Assembly (NCBI RefSeq): GCF_022138605.1
Contig: NZ_JACBFS010000009.1
Span: forward strand, 62,001-126,000
Length of the DNA: 64,000 bases
Direction: 5' to 3'
From: Xanthobacter sp. NM-25
Lineage (GTDB): Bacteria > Pseudomonadota > Alphaproteobacteria > Rhizobiales > Xanthobacteraceae
The notes under the pieces were generated by a model that searched no databases, was not told where the DNA came from, and was given only the letters and a program-made list of their open reading frames with translations. Positions 1 through 8,284 of this stretch are shown piece after piece. Position 1 is the first letter of the stretch. Every line of letters begins with the position of its first letter. Position numbers and translations under genes: made by a program.

Positions 1-46
1 CGCCGCGGGACCCGCGCTTTGACGATTTTCATTTCGAGGACCTTCC

Positions 47-1156
47 ATGTCCGAATTCGTCCTGACCGATCACCCCGCCCTCGACGCGCTGGAGCGCGAC
101 ATCGCCAGCGCCATCCTCGGCGCCGATGATGAAGCCGCCCTGGAGCAGGTCCGCATCACCGCGCTGGGCAAGAAGGGCACCGTCTCGGAGCTGCTGAAGT
201 CCCTCGGCGGCATGAGCCCCGATGAGCGCAAGGTGATGGGCCCCGCCATCAACGGCCTGCGCGACCGGGTGCAGGGCCTGCTGGCCGCCCGCAAGGAGAC
301 GCTGAAGGCCGCCGCCCTCGAGGCACGCCTCGCCACCGAGCGGGTGGACGTGACGCTGCCCGTGCGCGAGGCGCCGGCGGAGGTGGGCCGGGTGCATCCC
401 ATCGCCCAGGTCACCGAGGAACTGGTGGCCATCTTTGCCGACATGGGCTTCTCGGTGGCGGAAGGCCCCGACATCGAGGACGATTTCCACAATTTCACGG
501 CGCTGAACTTCCCGCCCGGCCATCCGGCCCGCGAGATGCACGACACCTTCTTCCTGCCGCCGGACGAGAGCGGCACCCGCAAGGTGCTGCGCACCCACAC
601 CTCGCCGGTGCAGGTGCGCACCATGATGTCGAAGGCGCCGCCCATCCGCGTCATCTGCCCCGGGCGCACCTATCGCTGCGACAGCGACCAGACCCACACC
701 CCCATGTTCCATCAGGTGGAGGGGCTGGTGATCGACAAGGGCTCCCACCTCGGCCACCTGAAGTGGATCCTGGAAGAATTCTGCAAGGCCTTCTTCGAGG
801 TGGACGGGGTGAAGATGCGCTTCCGCCCGTCCTTCTTTCCCTTCACCGAGCCCTCCATGGAAGTGGACATCCAGTGCGACCGCTCCCGCCCGGGCGAGAT
901 CCGCTTCGGCGAGGGCAACGACTGGCTGGAAATCCTCGGCTGCGGCATGGTGCACCCGAACGTGCTCCGCAACTGCGGCCTCGATCCCGACGTGTACCAG
1001 GGCTTTGCCTGGGGCATGGGCATCGACCGCATCGCCATGCTGAAATACGGCATGAGCGACCTACGCGCCTTCTTCGAGGCCGACGTCCGCTGGCTCTCCC
1101 ACTACGGCTTCCGCCCGCTCGATTTCCCCACCCTCGCCGGTGGCCTGAGCGCGTGA
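47..1156 (+). CDS. pheS: Phenylalanyl-tRNA synthetase alpha subunit
   Basis: Catalytic subunit of the cytoplasmic alpha2beta2 enzyme that charges tRNA-Phe. The 369-residue protein has the usual architecture: an N-terminal coiled-coil arm (about residues 1-100) and a class II core. The core shows the segment around MHDTFFLP and LRTHTSPVQVR, a motif 2 region with FHQVEGLVID, and a motif 3 region with WGMGIDRIAMLKYG near the C-terminus. Length matches alphaproteobacterial PheS. The ATG at 47 follows GAGGACCTTCC, an acceptable ribosome binding site. pheT lies downstream but is separated by a DUF559 gene and repeat hairpins instead of following directly, which is unusual. A small GC hairpin at the very left edge may be the terminator of the preceding gene. 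Confidence 0.97.
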   Translation: MSEFVLTDHPALDALERDIASAILGADDEAALEQVRITALGKKGTVSELLKSLGGMSPDERKVMGPAINGLRDRVQGLLAARKETLKAAALEARLATERVDVTLPVREAPAEVGRVHPIAQVTEELVAIFADMGFSVAEGPDIEDDFHNFTALNFPPGHPAREMHDTFFLPPDESGTRKVLRTHTSPVQVRTMMSKAPPIRVICPGRTYRCDSDQTHTPMFHQVEGLVIDKGSHLGHLKWILEEFCKAFFEVDGVKMRFRPSFFPFTEPSMEVDIQCDRSRPGEIRFGEGNDWLEILGCGMVHPNVLRNCGLDPDVYQGFAWGMGIDRIAMLKYGMSDLRAFFEADVRWLSHYGFRPLDFPTLAGGLSA

Positions 1157-1176
1157 GTGATGGCGATCGCCTTGTC

Positions 1177-1270
1177 CCCTCTCCAGCCCTCCCCCGCAAG
1201 CGGGAAAGGGCGTGACCTAGAGGCTGAGGGAAAAGCCCTCTCCCGCTTGCGGGGGAGGGTTGGGAGGGGG
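1177..1270. repeat. REP-type long inverted repeat (left copy)
   Basis: Two GC-rich arms, 1177-1212 and 1235-1270, are nearly perfect inverted complements built around CCCTCCCCCGCAAGCGGG and its complement, separated by about 22 bases. A closely related hairpin occurs at 1701-1794, so the pair brackets the DUF559 gene. This is the layout of intergenic palindromic repeats common in GC-rich alphaproteobacteria. If transcribed, it would fold into a strong hairpin between pheS and the next gene. Confidence 0.85.
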
Positions 1271-1300
1271 AACGCAGGGTTCGATCCGGAGCGCAGCCCG

Positions 1301-1849
1301 ATGGACGATGCCGAACCTCCCAGATGGCATGTCTCCCGAGGCCAGCGCACCCGGGCAAAGACCCTGCGCGGGAACCAGACCGATGCGGAGCGGAAGCTCT
1401 GGGCCGCCCTGCGCGGCCACCGGCTCGAGGGCCTGAGCTTCCGCCGCCAGCATCCCCTCGGTCCCTACGTCGCCGATTTTGCCTGCCTGCCGGCCAAGCT
1501 CGTGATCGAGGTGGATGGCGGCCAGCATTACGAAGACGCCGGCCAGTCCCGGGACGCGCGGCGCGATCTGTTCTTCACGGAGCGCGGCTTCACGGTGCTG
1601 CGCTTCTCCAATCTCGATGTGCTGCAAAATCTGAGCGGAGTGCTCGAAACGATCAACGCCGCGACGCACCCAGACCTGCTGCCCCCTCCGGACCTGCTGC
1701 CCCCTCCCCAGCCCTCCCCCGCAAGCGGGAGAGGGAGTAGCGCGGAGACCAGCGGGAAAGGCTCTCTCCCGCTTGCGGGGGAGGGTCGGGAGGGCGAAAA
1801 CGCCCCGGACGCGCCTCTGGCGGATCAGGATAAGGACGATATCCGATGA
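1301..1849 (+). CDS. DUF559 domain protein (Vsr-like endonuclease fold)
   Basis: A small DUF559 protein, 182 residues from the chosen ATG. The domain spans roughly residues 10-125: RAKTLRGNQTDAERKLW, FRRQHPLGPYVADF, the acidic core VIEVDGGQHYE and the closing GFTVLRFSNLDV. DUF559 is related to very-short-patch-repair endonucleases (PD-(D/E)XK fold); its cellular role is unknown. The frame stays open upstream to 1157, but that extension only translates the REP hairpin, so ATG 1301 is preferred. The C-terminal 45-50 residues are likewise encoded by the second hairpin and are low-complexity (Pro, Ser, Gly). The stop overlaps the pheT start as ATGA, so translation of pheT may be coupled to it. 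Confidence 0.75.
   Translation: MDDAEPPRWHVSRGQRTRAKTLRGNQTDAERKLWAALRGHRLEGLSFRRQHPLGPYVADFACLPAKLVIEVDGGQHYEDAGQSRDARRDLFFTERGFTVLRFSNLDVLQNLSGVLETINAATHPDLLPPPDLLPPPQPSPASGRGSSAETSGKGSLPLAGEGREGENAPDAPLADQDKDDIR
1701..1794. repeat. REP-type long inverted repeat (right copy)
   Basis: Second copy of the hairpin family seen at 1177-1270. Arms at about 1702-1736 and 1762-1794 share the same CCCTCCCCCGCAAGCGGG core and complement. It lies inside the 3' end of the DUF559 reading frame and is translated into a Pro/Ser/Gly-rich tail. The two copies are in the same orientation and flank the gene. Confidence 0.85.
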
Positions 1850-4260
1850 AATTCACCTATTCCTGGCTCCAGGAGCATCTGGAACCCACCGCTTCGTTCG
1901 AGGAGATCGTCGAGCGGCTGTCCCTCATCGGCCTGGAGGTCGAGGGGGTGGAGGACAAGGCCAAGGATCTGTCCGCCTTCGTGGTGGGCGAGATTCTCAC
2001 CGCCGCCAAGCATCCCAATGCGGACAAGCTGCAGGTGTGCTCGGTCTCCATCGGCGCGGGTGAGCCGATCCAGGTGGTGTGCGGGGCGCCCAATGCGCGC
2101 GCCGGGCTCAAGACCGTGTTCGCGGCGCCGGGCGTCACCATTCCGGCCAGCGGCACCGTGCTCAAGGTGGGCAAGATCCGCGACGTGGAAAGCCGCGGCA
2201 TGCTGTGCTCGGCCCGCGAGCTGGGTCTGTCCGAAGAGCATGACGGCATCATGGAGCTGCCCGCCGATGCCCCCGCCGGCGCCAAGTTCGCCGAGGTGAT
2301 CGGCCTTGACGATCCGGTGGTGGAAATCGCCGTCACCCCCAACCGGGCCGATTGCCTGGGCGTGTCCGGTGTCGCCCGCGATCTCGCTGCCGCCGGCCTC
2401 GGCGAATTGATGAACCCGCGCATCAAGCCGGTGGACGGGGCCTTCCCCTCGCCCGTCACCGCCCGGCTCGACTTCGGCGACACGCCCGCGCTCTGCCCGG
2501 CCTTTGCCCTCAGGGTGATCCGCGGCGTGAAGAACGGCCCCTCGCCCCAGTGGATGCAGGACAAGCTGCGCGCCATCGGCCTGCGCCCCATCAACGCGCT
2601 GGTGGACGTCACCAATTTCATGACGTTCGACCGCAATCGCCCGCTCCACGTGTTCGACGCCAAGAAGGTGTCGGGCGATCTGGTGGTGCGGCGGGCCCGG
2701 CCCGGCGAGACCCTGCTGGCGCTGGACGGCAAGACCTACACCCTCGACGAGACCATGTGCGTCATTGCCGACGAGAAGGGCGTGGAGAGCCTCGCCGGCG
2801 TCATGGGCGGCGAGGAATCGGGCTGCGACGAGGCCACCACCGACGTGGTGATCGAATCGGCCCTGTGGGAGCCCATCAACATCGCCCAGACCGGCCGCAA
2901 GCTGGGGCTGAATTCCGATGCGCGCTTCCGGTTCGAGCGCGGCATCGACCCCGCCTTCACCCTGCCGGGCCTCGATCTCGCCACCCACCTCATCCTCGAC
3001 ATCTGCGGCGGCGAGCCGTCGGAGGTGGTGCTGGCCGGCGCCGTTCCCGACACCACCCGCACCATCGCCTTCCCCCTCACCGAGGTGAAGCGGCTCACCG
3101 GGCTCGAAGCCTCGGAAACCGAGATGCGCGAAGTGCTGACCGCCCTCGGCTTCACCGTCTCCGGCACCGCGCCGGTGCTGGACGTGGTGCCGCCCTCCTG
3201 GCGCGGCGACATCGAGGGCAAGGCGGATCTGGTGGAAGAGGTGGTGCGCATCCTCGGCCTGGAGCGCGTGCCCTCCACCGAGCTGCCGCGCAGCGATGAT
3301 GCGCGGAAGCCGATCCTCACCGCCCTGCAGCGGCGCAGCCGCAAGGCGCGCCGGGCGCTGGCCGCCCGCGGCCTGGTGGAGGCGGTGACCTGGTCGTTCG
3401 TCTCCCATCGGGAGGCCGAGCTGTTCGGCGGCGGCGCCCCGGCGCTGGCGCTCTCCAACCCCATCGCCGCCGAGCTTTCGGACATGCGGCCGAGCCTGCT
3501 GCCCGGCCTTATCCGCGCCGCCAAGGCCAATGCCGACCGGGGTTTCCCGGATGCCGCTTTGTTCGAGGTGGGCCAGACCTTCGCCGGCGACAGGCCGCAG
3601 GACCAGCACCAGATCGCCGCCGGCGTGCGCCACGGCACCGCCAAGCCGTTCGGCTCTGGCCGCCACTGGTCGGGCGCCGCCGGCAGCGTCGACGTGTTCG
3701 ATGCCAAGGCCGATGCCGTGGCGGCGCTCGCCGCCTGCAACGCCCCGGTGGCGAACCTGCAGGTCACCGCCGATGCGCCGTCCTGGTATCACCCCGGCCG
3801 CTCGGGCACCCTGCGGCTCGGCTCCAATGCCATGGCCCATTTCGGCGAGCTTCATCCCGCCGTGCTGGAAGCGCTCGACGTGGACGGGCCGCTGGTGGGC
3901 TTCGAGATCGTGCTCGACAAGATCCCCGAGCCCAAGGCCAAGCCCACCAAGGTGAAGCCGCAGATCGACCTGTCCGCCTTCCATCCGGTGCAGCGCGACT
4001 TCGCCTTCCTGGTGGGGCGCCAGGTGCCGGCGGCGGACATCCTCAAGGCCGCCCAGGGGGTGGACAAGAAGCTGGTCACCGCTGTGGGCGTGTTCGACGT
4101 CTATGAGGGCAAGGGCATCGACCCCGACAAGAAGTCGGTGGCGGTGGAAGTCACCCTGCAGCCGCGCGAGCGCACCTTGACCGACAAGGAAATCGAAGAG
4201 GTGGCGGCCAAGATCGTCGCCGAAGTGACCAAGAAGACCGGCGCCACCCTGCGCGCCTGA
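1846..4260 (+). CDS. pheT: Phenylalanyl-tRNA synthetase beta subunit
   Basis: Editing and tRNA-binding subunit of PheRS, 804 residues, the normal family length. Domain order as visible: N-terminal MKFTYSWLQEHLEP, an EMAP/tRNA-binding OB domain (about 40-150, HPNADKLQVCSV), the B3/B4 editing domain (about 210-380), the B5 domain (about 400-475), the catalytic-like core (about 490-690), and a C-terminal FDX-ACB anticodon-binding domain (about 710-804, FHPVQRDFAFLV). The ATG overlaps the stop of the DUF559 gene by four bases, so despite the insertion the gene remains in a pheS-x-pheT transcription unit. Confidence 0.97.
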   Translation: MKFTYSWLQEHLEPTASFEEIVERLSLIGLEVEGVEDKAKDLSAFVVGEILTAAKHPNADKLQVCSVSIGAGEPIQVVCGAPNARAGLKTVFAAPGVTIPASGTVLKVGKIRDVESRGMLCSARELGLSEEHDGIMELPADAPAGAKFAEVIGLDDPVVEIAVTPNRADCLGVSGVARDLAAAGLGELMNPRIKPVDGAFPSPVTARLDFGDTPALCPAFALRVIRGVKNGPSPQWMQDKLRAIGLRPINALVDVTNFMTFDRNRPLHVFDAKKVSGDLVVRRARPGETLLALDGKTYTLDETMCVIADEKGVESLAGVMGGEESGCDEATTDVVIESALWEPINIAQTGRKLGLNSDARFRFERGIDPAFTLPGLDLATHLILDICGGEPSEVVLAGAVPDTTRTIAFPLTEVKRLTGLEASETEMREVLTALGFTVSGTAPVLDVVPPSWRGDIEGKADLVEEVVRILGLERVPSTELPRSDDARKPILTALQRRSRKARRALAARGLVEAVTWSFVSHREAELFGGGAPALALSNPIAAELSDMRPSLLPGLIRAAKANADRGFPDAALFEVGQTFAGDRPQDQHQIAAGVRHGTAKPFGSGRHWSGAAGSVDVFDAKADAVAALAACNAPVANLQVTADAPSWYHPGRSGTLRLGSNAMAHFGELHPAVLEALDVDGPLVGFEIVLDKIPEPKAKPTKVKPQIDLSAFHPVQRDFAFLVGRQVPAADILKAAQGVDKKLVTAVGVFDVYEGKGIDPDKKSVAVEVTLQPRERTLTDKEIEEVAAKIVAEVTKKTGATLRA

Positions 4261-4267
4261 GTTGAAC

Positions 4268-4290
4268 GCCCGGCGCCCCGCGCGCCGGGC
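4268..4290. terminator. GC hairpin after pheT
   Basis: Perfect 8-bp stem GCCCGGCG/CGCCGGGC with a 7-base loop, directly downstream of the pheT stop. It lacks a run of T, so it could be a weak terminator or an RNA 3'-end stabiliser. The rest of the 244-base gap before the next gene shows no other clear element. Confidence 0.5.
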
Positions 4291-4504
4291 GCCTCACGGA
4301 AGGAGGCGGGACCGGGGTACAGCAGGCCGCCGGGCCGGCATTTACCATGTCGGCCGCAAGCCCTGCCGCACGGGCATTGATCCCGTCCCTGCCGTGATTT
4401 GCGGTTCTTTCCGTCACAATTTTCGTGCTATCTCGCCGCCCCAGACCCGACCGTACAACCAGACGGCGCAGGGCCACCTTGCCCTGCCGCGTGGAGAAGC
4501 GTCG

Positions 4505-6004
4505 ATGTTTCCTGTTCCCAAGCCCGTCCTGACGCCCAACACCTACGCCTATGAATCCGAGCCCATGGTGAAGCCGACGGGGTTCCGGGAATATGACGCC
4601 CGCTGGCTGTTCCAGAAGGAAATCAACCTGATGGGCATCCAGGCCCTGGGCATGGGCCTGGGCACGCTGATGCACGAGATGGGCGTCCGGCCCGAGATCG
4701 TCACCGGCCACGACTTCCGCTCCTATTCCTCCTCCATCAAGCTGGCGCTGGTCACCGGGCTGATGTCGGCGGGCATCAAGGTGCACGACATCGGCCTTGC
4801 CATGTCGCCCATGGCCTATTTCGCCCAGTTCGCCCTCGATGTGCCGGCGGTGGCCATGGTGACCGCCTCCCACAACGACAATGGCTGGACCGGCGTGAAG
4901 ATGGGCGTGAACCGCCCGCTCACCTTCGGCCCCGACGAGATGACCCGGCTGAAGGAGATCGTGCTCTCGGCCAAGTTCGATGCCCGCGGCGGCGGCGCCT
5001 ATCATTTCGTCGAGAATTTCCCGGAGGTCTATATCAAGGACCTCACCGAGCGGCCCAAGCTCTCCCGCAAGCTGAAGGTGGTGGTGGCCTGCGGCAACGG
5101 CACCGCCGGTGCCTTCGCCCCGCGCATCATCGAGGCGCTGGGGGCCGAGGTGATCCCGCTCGATTGCGAGCTCGACCACTCCTTCCCCAAATACAATCCC
5201 AATCCCGAAGACCTGGAGATGCTCCACGCCATGCGCGACGCCGTGCTGGAGCACAAGGCGGACCTGGCGCTGGGCTTCGACGGCGACGGCGACCGCTGCG
5301 GCGTGGTGGACAATACGGGCGAGGAGATCTTTGCCGACAAGATGGGCGTGCTGCTCGCCCGCGACCTTGCCAAGCTCCACCCCGGCGCCACCTTCGTGGT
5401 GGATGTGAAGTCCACGGGCCTGTTCGCCACCGATCCCGAGCTGATCAAGCTCGGCGTGAAGGCGGATTACTGGAAGACCGGCCATTCCTATATGAAGCGC
5501 CGGGTGAACGAGAGCGGCGCCCTGGTGGGCTTCGAGAAGAGCGGCCACTATTTCTTCAATAAGCCGGTGGGCCGCGGCTATGATGACGGCCTCGTCTCCG
5601 CCATCGCCGTGCTGGACATGCTGGACCGCGCCCCCGGCAAGAGCCTTGCCGAGCTGCGCGAGAGCCTGCCCAAGACCTGGTCCTCGCCCACCATGTCGCC
5701 CCATTGCGCGGACGAGGCCAAGTACGGCATCGTCGATGCGGTGGTGAAGCACTATCAGGATCTGGAGGCCAAGGGCGCCCTGGTGACCGGCCAGAAGATC
5801 CGCGATCTCGTCACCGTCAACGGCGTGCGCGTCACCTGCGAGGATGGCTCCTGGGGCCTCGTGCGCGCCTCCTCCAACAAGCCCGAGCTGGTGGTGGTGG
5901 TGGAAAGCCCCGTCTCCGAAGCCCGCATGCGCGACATGTTCGCGGAAGTCGACGGCGTGCTGCGCACCCATCCGGAAGTGGGCGAATACAACCAGAAGAT
6001 CTGA
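4505..6004 (+). CDS. Phosphomannomutase/phosphoglucomutase
   Basis: Alpha-D-phosphohexomutase of 499 residues that interconverts hexose 1- and 6-phosphates (mannose and/or glucose), supplying sugar nucleotides for envelope polysaccharide. Visible motifs in order: the phosphoserine loop TASHNDNGWTG (about residue 120), the metal-binding loop DGDGDRCGVV (about 260), the sugar-specificity loop GFEKSGHYFF (about 340) and the C-terminal phosphate-binding region. The frame is open further upstream, but ATG 4505 is preceded by GGAGAAGCG and starts the conserved sequence. The Asp after the catalytic SHN, where Pro is usual, is probably a subfamily feature. Which hexose is preferred cannot be read from the sequence. 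Transcription ends at the palindrome 6028-6053. Confidence 0.92.
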   Translation: MFPVPKPVLTPNTYAYESEPMVKPTGFREYDARWLFQKEINLMGIQALGMGLGTLMHEMGVRPEIVTGHDFRSYSSSIKLALVTGLMSAGIKVHDIGLAMSPMAYFAQFALDVPAVAMVTASHNDNGWTGVKMGVNRPLTFGPDEMTRLKEIVLSAKFDARGGGAYHFVENFPEVYIKDLTERPKLSRKLKVVVACGNGTAGAFAPRIIEALGAEVIPLDCELDHSFPKYNPNPEDLEMLHAMRDAVLEHKADLALGFDGDGDRCGVVDNTGEEIFADKMGVLLARDLAKLHPGATFVVDVKSTGLFATDPELIKLGVKADYWKTGHSYMKRRVNESGALVGFEKSGHYFFNKPVGRGYDDGLVSAIAVLDMLDRAPGKSLAELRESLPKTWSSPTMSPHCADEAKYGIVDAVVKHYQDLEAKGALVTGQKIRDLVTVNGVRVTCEDGSWGLVRASSNKPELVVVVESPVSEARMRDMFAEVDGVLRTHPEVGEYNQKI

Positions 6005-6027
6005 GCCTCACCACGACAGAACAGACG

Positions 6028-6053
6028 ACGGGGACCGGCATGCCGGTCCCCGT
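6028..6053. terminator. Bidirectional intrinsic terminator
   Basis: A perfect 26-base palindrome, GC-rich and centred on GCATGC, followed on the plus strand by TTTCGTTT. It sits between the convergent phosphohexomutase and SDR genes and can serve both. Confidence 0.85.
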
Positions 6054-6069
6054 TTCGTTTCAGGTTGGG

Positions 6070-6855
6070 TCAGACGAGGCCATCCACCACGCCGCCGTCC
6101 ACCCGCAGGGCCGCACCGGTGGTGGCAGAGGCGAGCTTGGAACAGACGTAGACGACCATGTTCGCCACCTCTTCCGGCGTCGCCGCGCGCTGGATGATGG
6201 AGGTTGGTCGCGCCGCGCGCGTGAAGGCATCCACCGCATCCTTGAGCGCGACGCCCTGCTTCTCCGCCTCCGCCCGCACCATGTCCGCCACCCCTTCGGT
6301 GAAGGTGGGGCCAGGCAGCACGGAATTCACCGTCACGCCGGTGCCGGCCATGCGCTTGGCCAGCCCGTGGGCGATCGAGATGGCCGCGGTCTTGGAGAAG
6401 CCATAGGGGATCATGTCGGCCGGAATGGCCACGCCCGATTCCGAGGAGAGGAACACCACCCGCCCCCAGCCCTTGGCCGCCATGCCCGGCAGATAAGCGC
6501 GCGCGAGCCGCACGCCGGACATGACGTTGATATCGAAGTAGCGCTGCCACACCTCATCGCCCGCCTCGAAGAAATCGTCGGGCGTGTAGATGCCGACATT
6601 GTTGACCAGAATGTCCGCCTGCGGCACCGCCTTCACCAGCGTCGCGCACCCCTCGGCGGTTCCCAGATCAGCCACGACACCGCGCACCGCGCCATCCCCC
6701 TTGAGCGCCTCCACCGCGGCGGCCACCGCCTCGGCCTTGCGGCCGTTCACCACCACCTCGGCGCCCGCCGCCGCCAGCCCCTTGGCGATGGCGAAGCCGA
6801 TGCCAAGGGTGGAGCCGGTGACGATGGCACGCTTGCCCGTCAGATCGATCTTCAT
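6070..6855 (-). CDS. SDR family NAD(P)-dependent oxidoreductase
   Basis: Classical short-chain dehydrogenase/reductase of 261 residues. The N-terminal Rossmann motif is TGSTLGIG (about residues 13-20), the structural motif is NNVG (about 86-89, in place of NNAG), and the active-site Ser plus YGFSK (YxxxK) lie around residues 140-160. ATG 6855 is preceded by AAAGGAGTGATTTC, a strong ribosome binding site, and begins MKIDLTGKRA. A longer frame upstream has no SDR homology and is rejected. Substrate unknown. It lies downstream of the MFS exporter on the same strand with a gap of about 110 bases. Confidence 0.93.
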   Translation of the reverse strand: MKIDLTGKRAIVTGSTLGIGFAIAKGLAAAGAEVVVNGRKAEAVAAAVEALKGDGAVRGVVADLGTAEGCATLVKAVPQADILVNNVGIYTPDDFFEAGDEVWQRYFDINVMSGVRLARAYLPGMAAKGWGRVVFLSSESGVAIPADMIPYGFSKTAAISIAHGLAKRMAGTGVTVNSVLPGPTFTEGVADMVRAEAEKQGVALKDAVDAFTRAARPTSIIQRAATPEEVANMVVYVCSKLASATTGAALRVDGGVVDGLV

Positions 6856-6964
6856 GAAATCACTCCTTTCAGCGCGGGGCCGGACGTCACGCCCGGCCCG
6901 CGAGGGATGCGCACCGCGAGCCCCAAGGCTGCGGTGCGCGGCATGCGAGACGATCGCGTCTCGC

Positions 6965-8149
6965 TCAGGCCTGCTCCGACGCGCAGGCCGCAACCGGACC
7001 GCCACGGACCTCCCGCCGCTCGGACAGATAGGCGGTGGCCACCGCGCCCAGCGGCACCAACCCCGCCACCAGCGGCACCGCCCACAAGCCGGGGCCGGCG
7101 TCGATCACCCAGCCCCCCAGCGCCGCGCCGATGGCGTTGCCGAGGTTAAAGGCGGCGATGTTGAAGGAGGACGCGAGGCTCTGCCCCGCCCCCTTGGCCT
7201 TGCCGAGCACCCACATCTGCAGCGGCGCCACCGTGGCGAAGCCCACCGCGCCGAGCAGACCCACCGCCGCCACCGCGGTCCAGCGGCTGGCCAGCGCCGG
7301 CGCCAGCGCCATCAGCACCACCGCCAGCAGCACGAGGGAGCCATAGACCGTGGGCACCAGCCAACGGTCGGCGAGGCGCCCGCCCAGCAGATTGCCCACC
7401 ACCAGCCCCGCGCCGAACACCAGCAGGATGGGCGAGACCGCGCCTTCGGGAAAGCCGGTGATGCGGGTGAGCATGGGGGCGATATAGGTGAAGGCGGCGA
7501 ACACCCCCACCCAGCTCAAAACCGTGGTGGCAAGGCCATAGAGCAGCGCCGGCCGGCGCAGCACCATCAGATCCTCGCTGAGGCGGGTGACGGTGCCGGC
7601 GCCATGGTCCTTCGGCACCAGCACGGCGATGATGGCGAAGGCCGCGACGCCCACGCCGGTGACCGCCAGGAAGGTGGAGCGCCAGCCCGCCAGCTGGCCG
7701 AGCCAGGTGCCGAACGGCACCCCCAGGATGTTGGCGACGGTCAGCCCGGTGAACATGAGGGCGATGGCCGACGCCTTCTTGTTGGCGGGCACCAGATCGG
7801 TGGCCACCACCGAGCCGACGCCGAAGAAGGTGGCATGGGCGAAGGCGGTGAGCACCCGCGCCGCCATCAGCCAGCCATAGCTGGGCGCCAAGGCGCAGGC
7901 GAGATTGCCGAGGGTGAACACGGCCATGAGGCCGAGCAGCACCGTCTTGCGCGGCCAGCGGGCGGTGAGCGCGGTAAGCAGCGGTGCCCCCACCACCACG
8001 CCGAGGGCATAGCCGGAGATGAGCAGGCCCGCCGCCGAGATGGACACGCCGAGATCGGCGCTCACCTCCAGCAACAGGCCCATGATGACGAATTCGGTGA
8101 CGCCGATGCCGAATGCGCCGGCAGCGAGCGCATAGAGTGCGACAGGCAT
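6965..8149 (-). CDS. MFS transporter (DHA1/arabinose-efflux type)
   Basis: Twelve-helix major facilitator of 394 residues in the inner membrane, probably a drug or metabolite exporter. It opens with MPVALYALAAGAFGIGVTEF, the first helix typical of the AraJ/YdhP-like DHA1 subfamily, and continues with alternating hydrophobic helices and a basic loop (ALTARWPRKTVLL) after helix 2. The start at 8149 is chosen because it begins TM1 and has GGAG ten bases upstream; an in-frame upstream start would add about 35 non-homologous residues. It is divergent from a LysR gene with 135 bases between them, the usual arrangement for a regulator and its target. Confidence 0.9.
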   Translation of the reverse strand: MPVALYALAAGAFGIGVTEFVIMGLLLEVSADLGVSISAAGLLISGYALGVVVGAPLLTALTARWPRKTVLLGLMAVFTLGNLACALAPSYGWLMAARVLTAFAHATFFGVGSVVATDLVPANKKASAIALMFTGLTVANILGVPFGTWLGQLAGWRSTFLAVTGVGVAAFAIIAVLVPKDHGAGTVTRLSEDLMVLRRPALLYGLATTVLSWVGVFAAFTYIAPMLTRITGFPEGAVSPILLVFGAGLVVGNLLGGRLADRWLVPTVYGSLVLLAVVLMALAPALASRWTAVAAVGLLGAVGFATVAPLQMWVLGKAKGAGQSLASSFNIAAFNLGNAIGAALGGWVIDAGPGLWAVPLVAGLVPLGAVATAYLSERREVRGGPVAACASEQA

Positions 8150-8248
8150 ATGCGGTGCGCTCCAAGAGGAGCCCGGCGTCATGCCGGGCGGATGCAGCGC
8201 AACATGGACCCGCACGCGCTCATGAACTAGCGTGCCTCGGGTCAAAGC

Positions 8249-8258
8249 ATTCATGAAT
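8249..8258. promoter_or_regulatory. Candidate LysR operator
   Basis: ATTCATGAAT, a perfect 10-bp palindrome in the intergenic region between the divergent MFS and LysR genes. LysR proteins usually bind dyads with an AT-rich half-site. The assignment rests on position and symmetry only. Confidence 0.35.
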
Positions 8259-8284
8259 TGCCATCACAAATAAGCCGAGGCGCC

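Noticed and set aside
1157..1300. In-frame upstream extension of the DUF559 protein
   Set aside because: It translates only the REP hairpin; the ATG at 1301 begins the homologous part.
1825..3984. Long open frame on the minus strand across pheT (about 719 codons)
   Set aside because: It is the antisense shadow of a well-supported pheT, Gly/His/Arg-rich, without ribosome binding site or recognisable domain; GC-rich genomes give such frames routinely.
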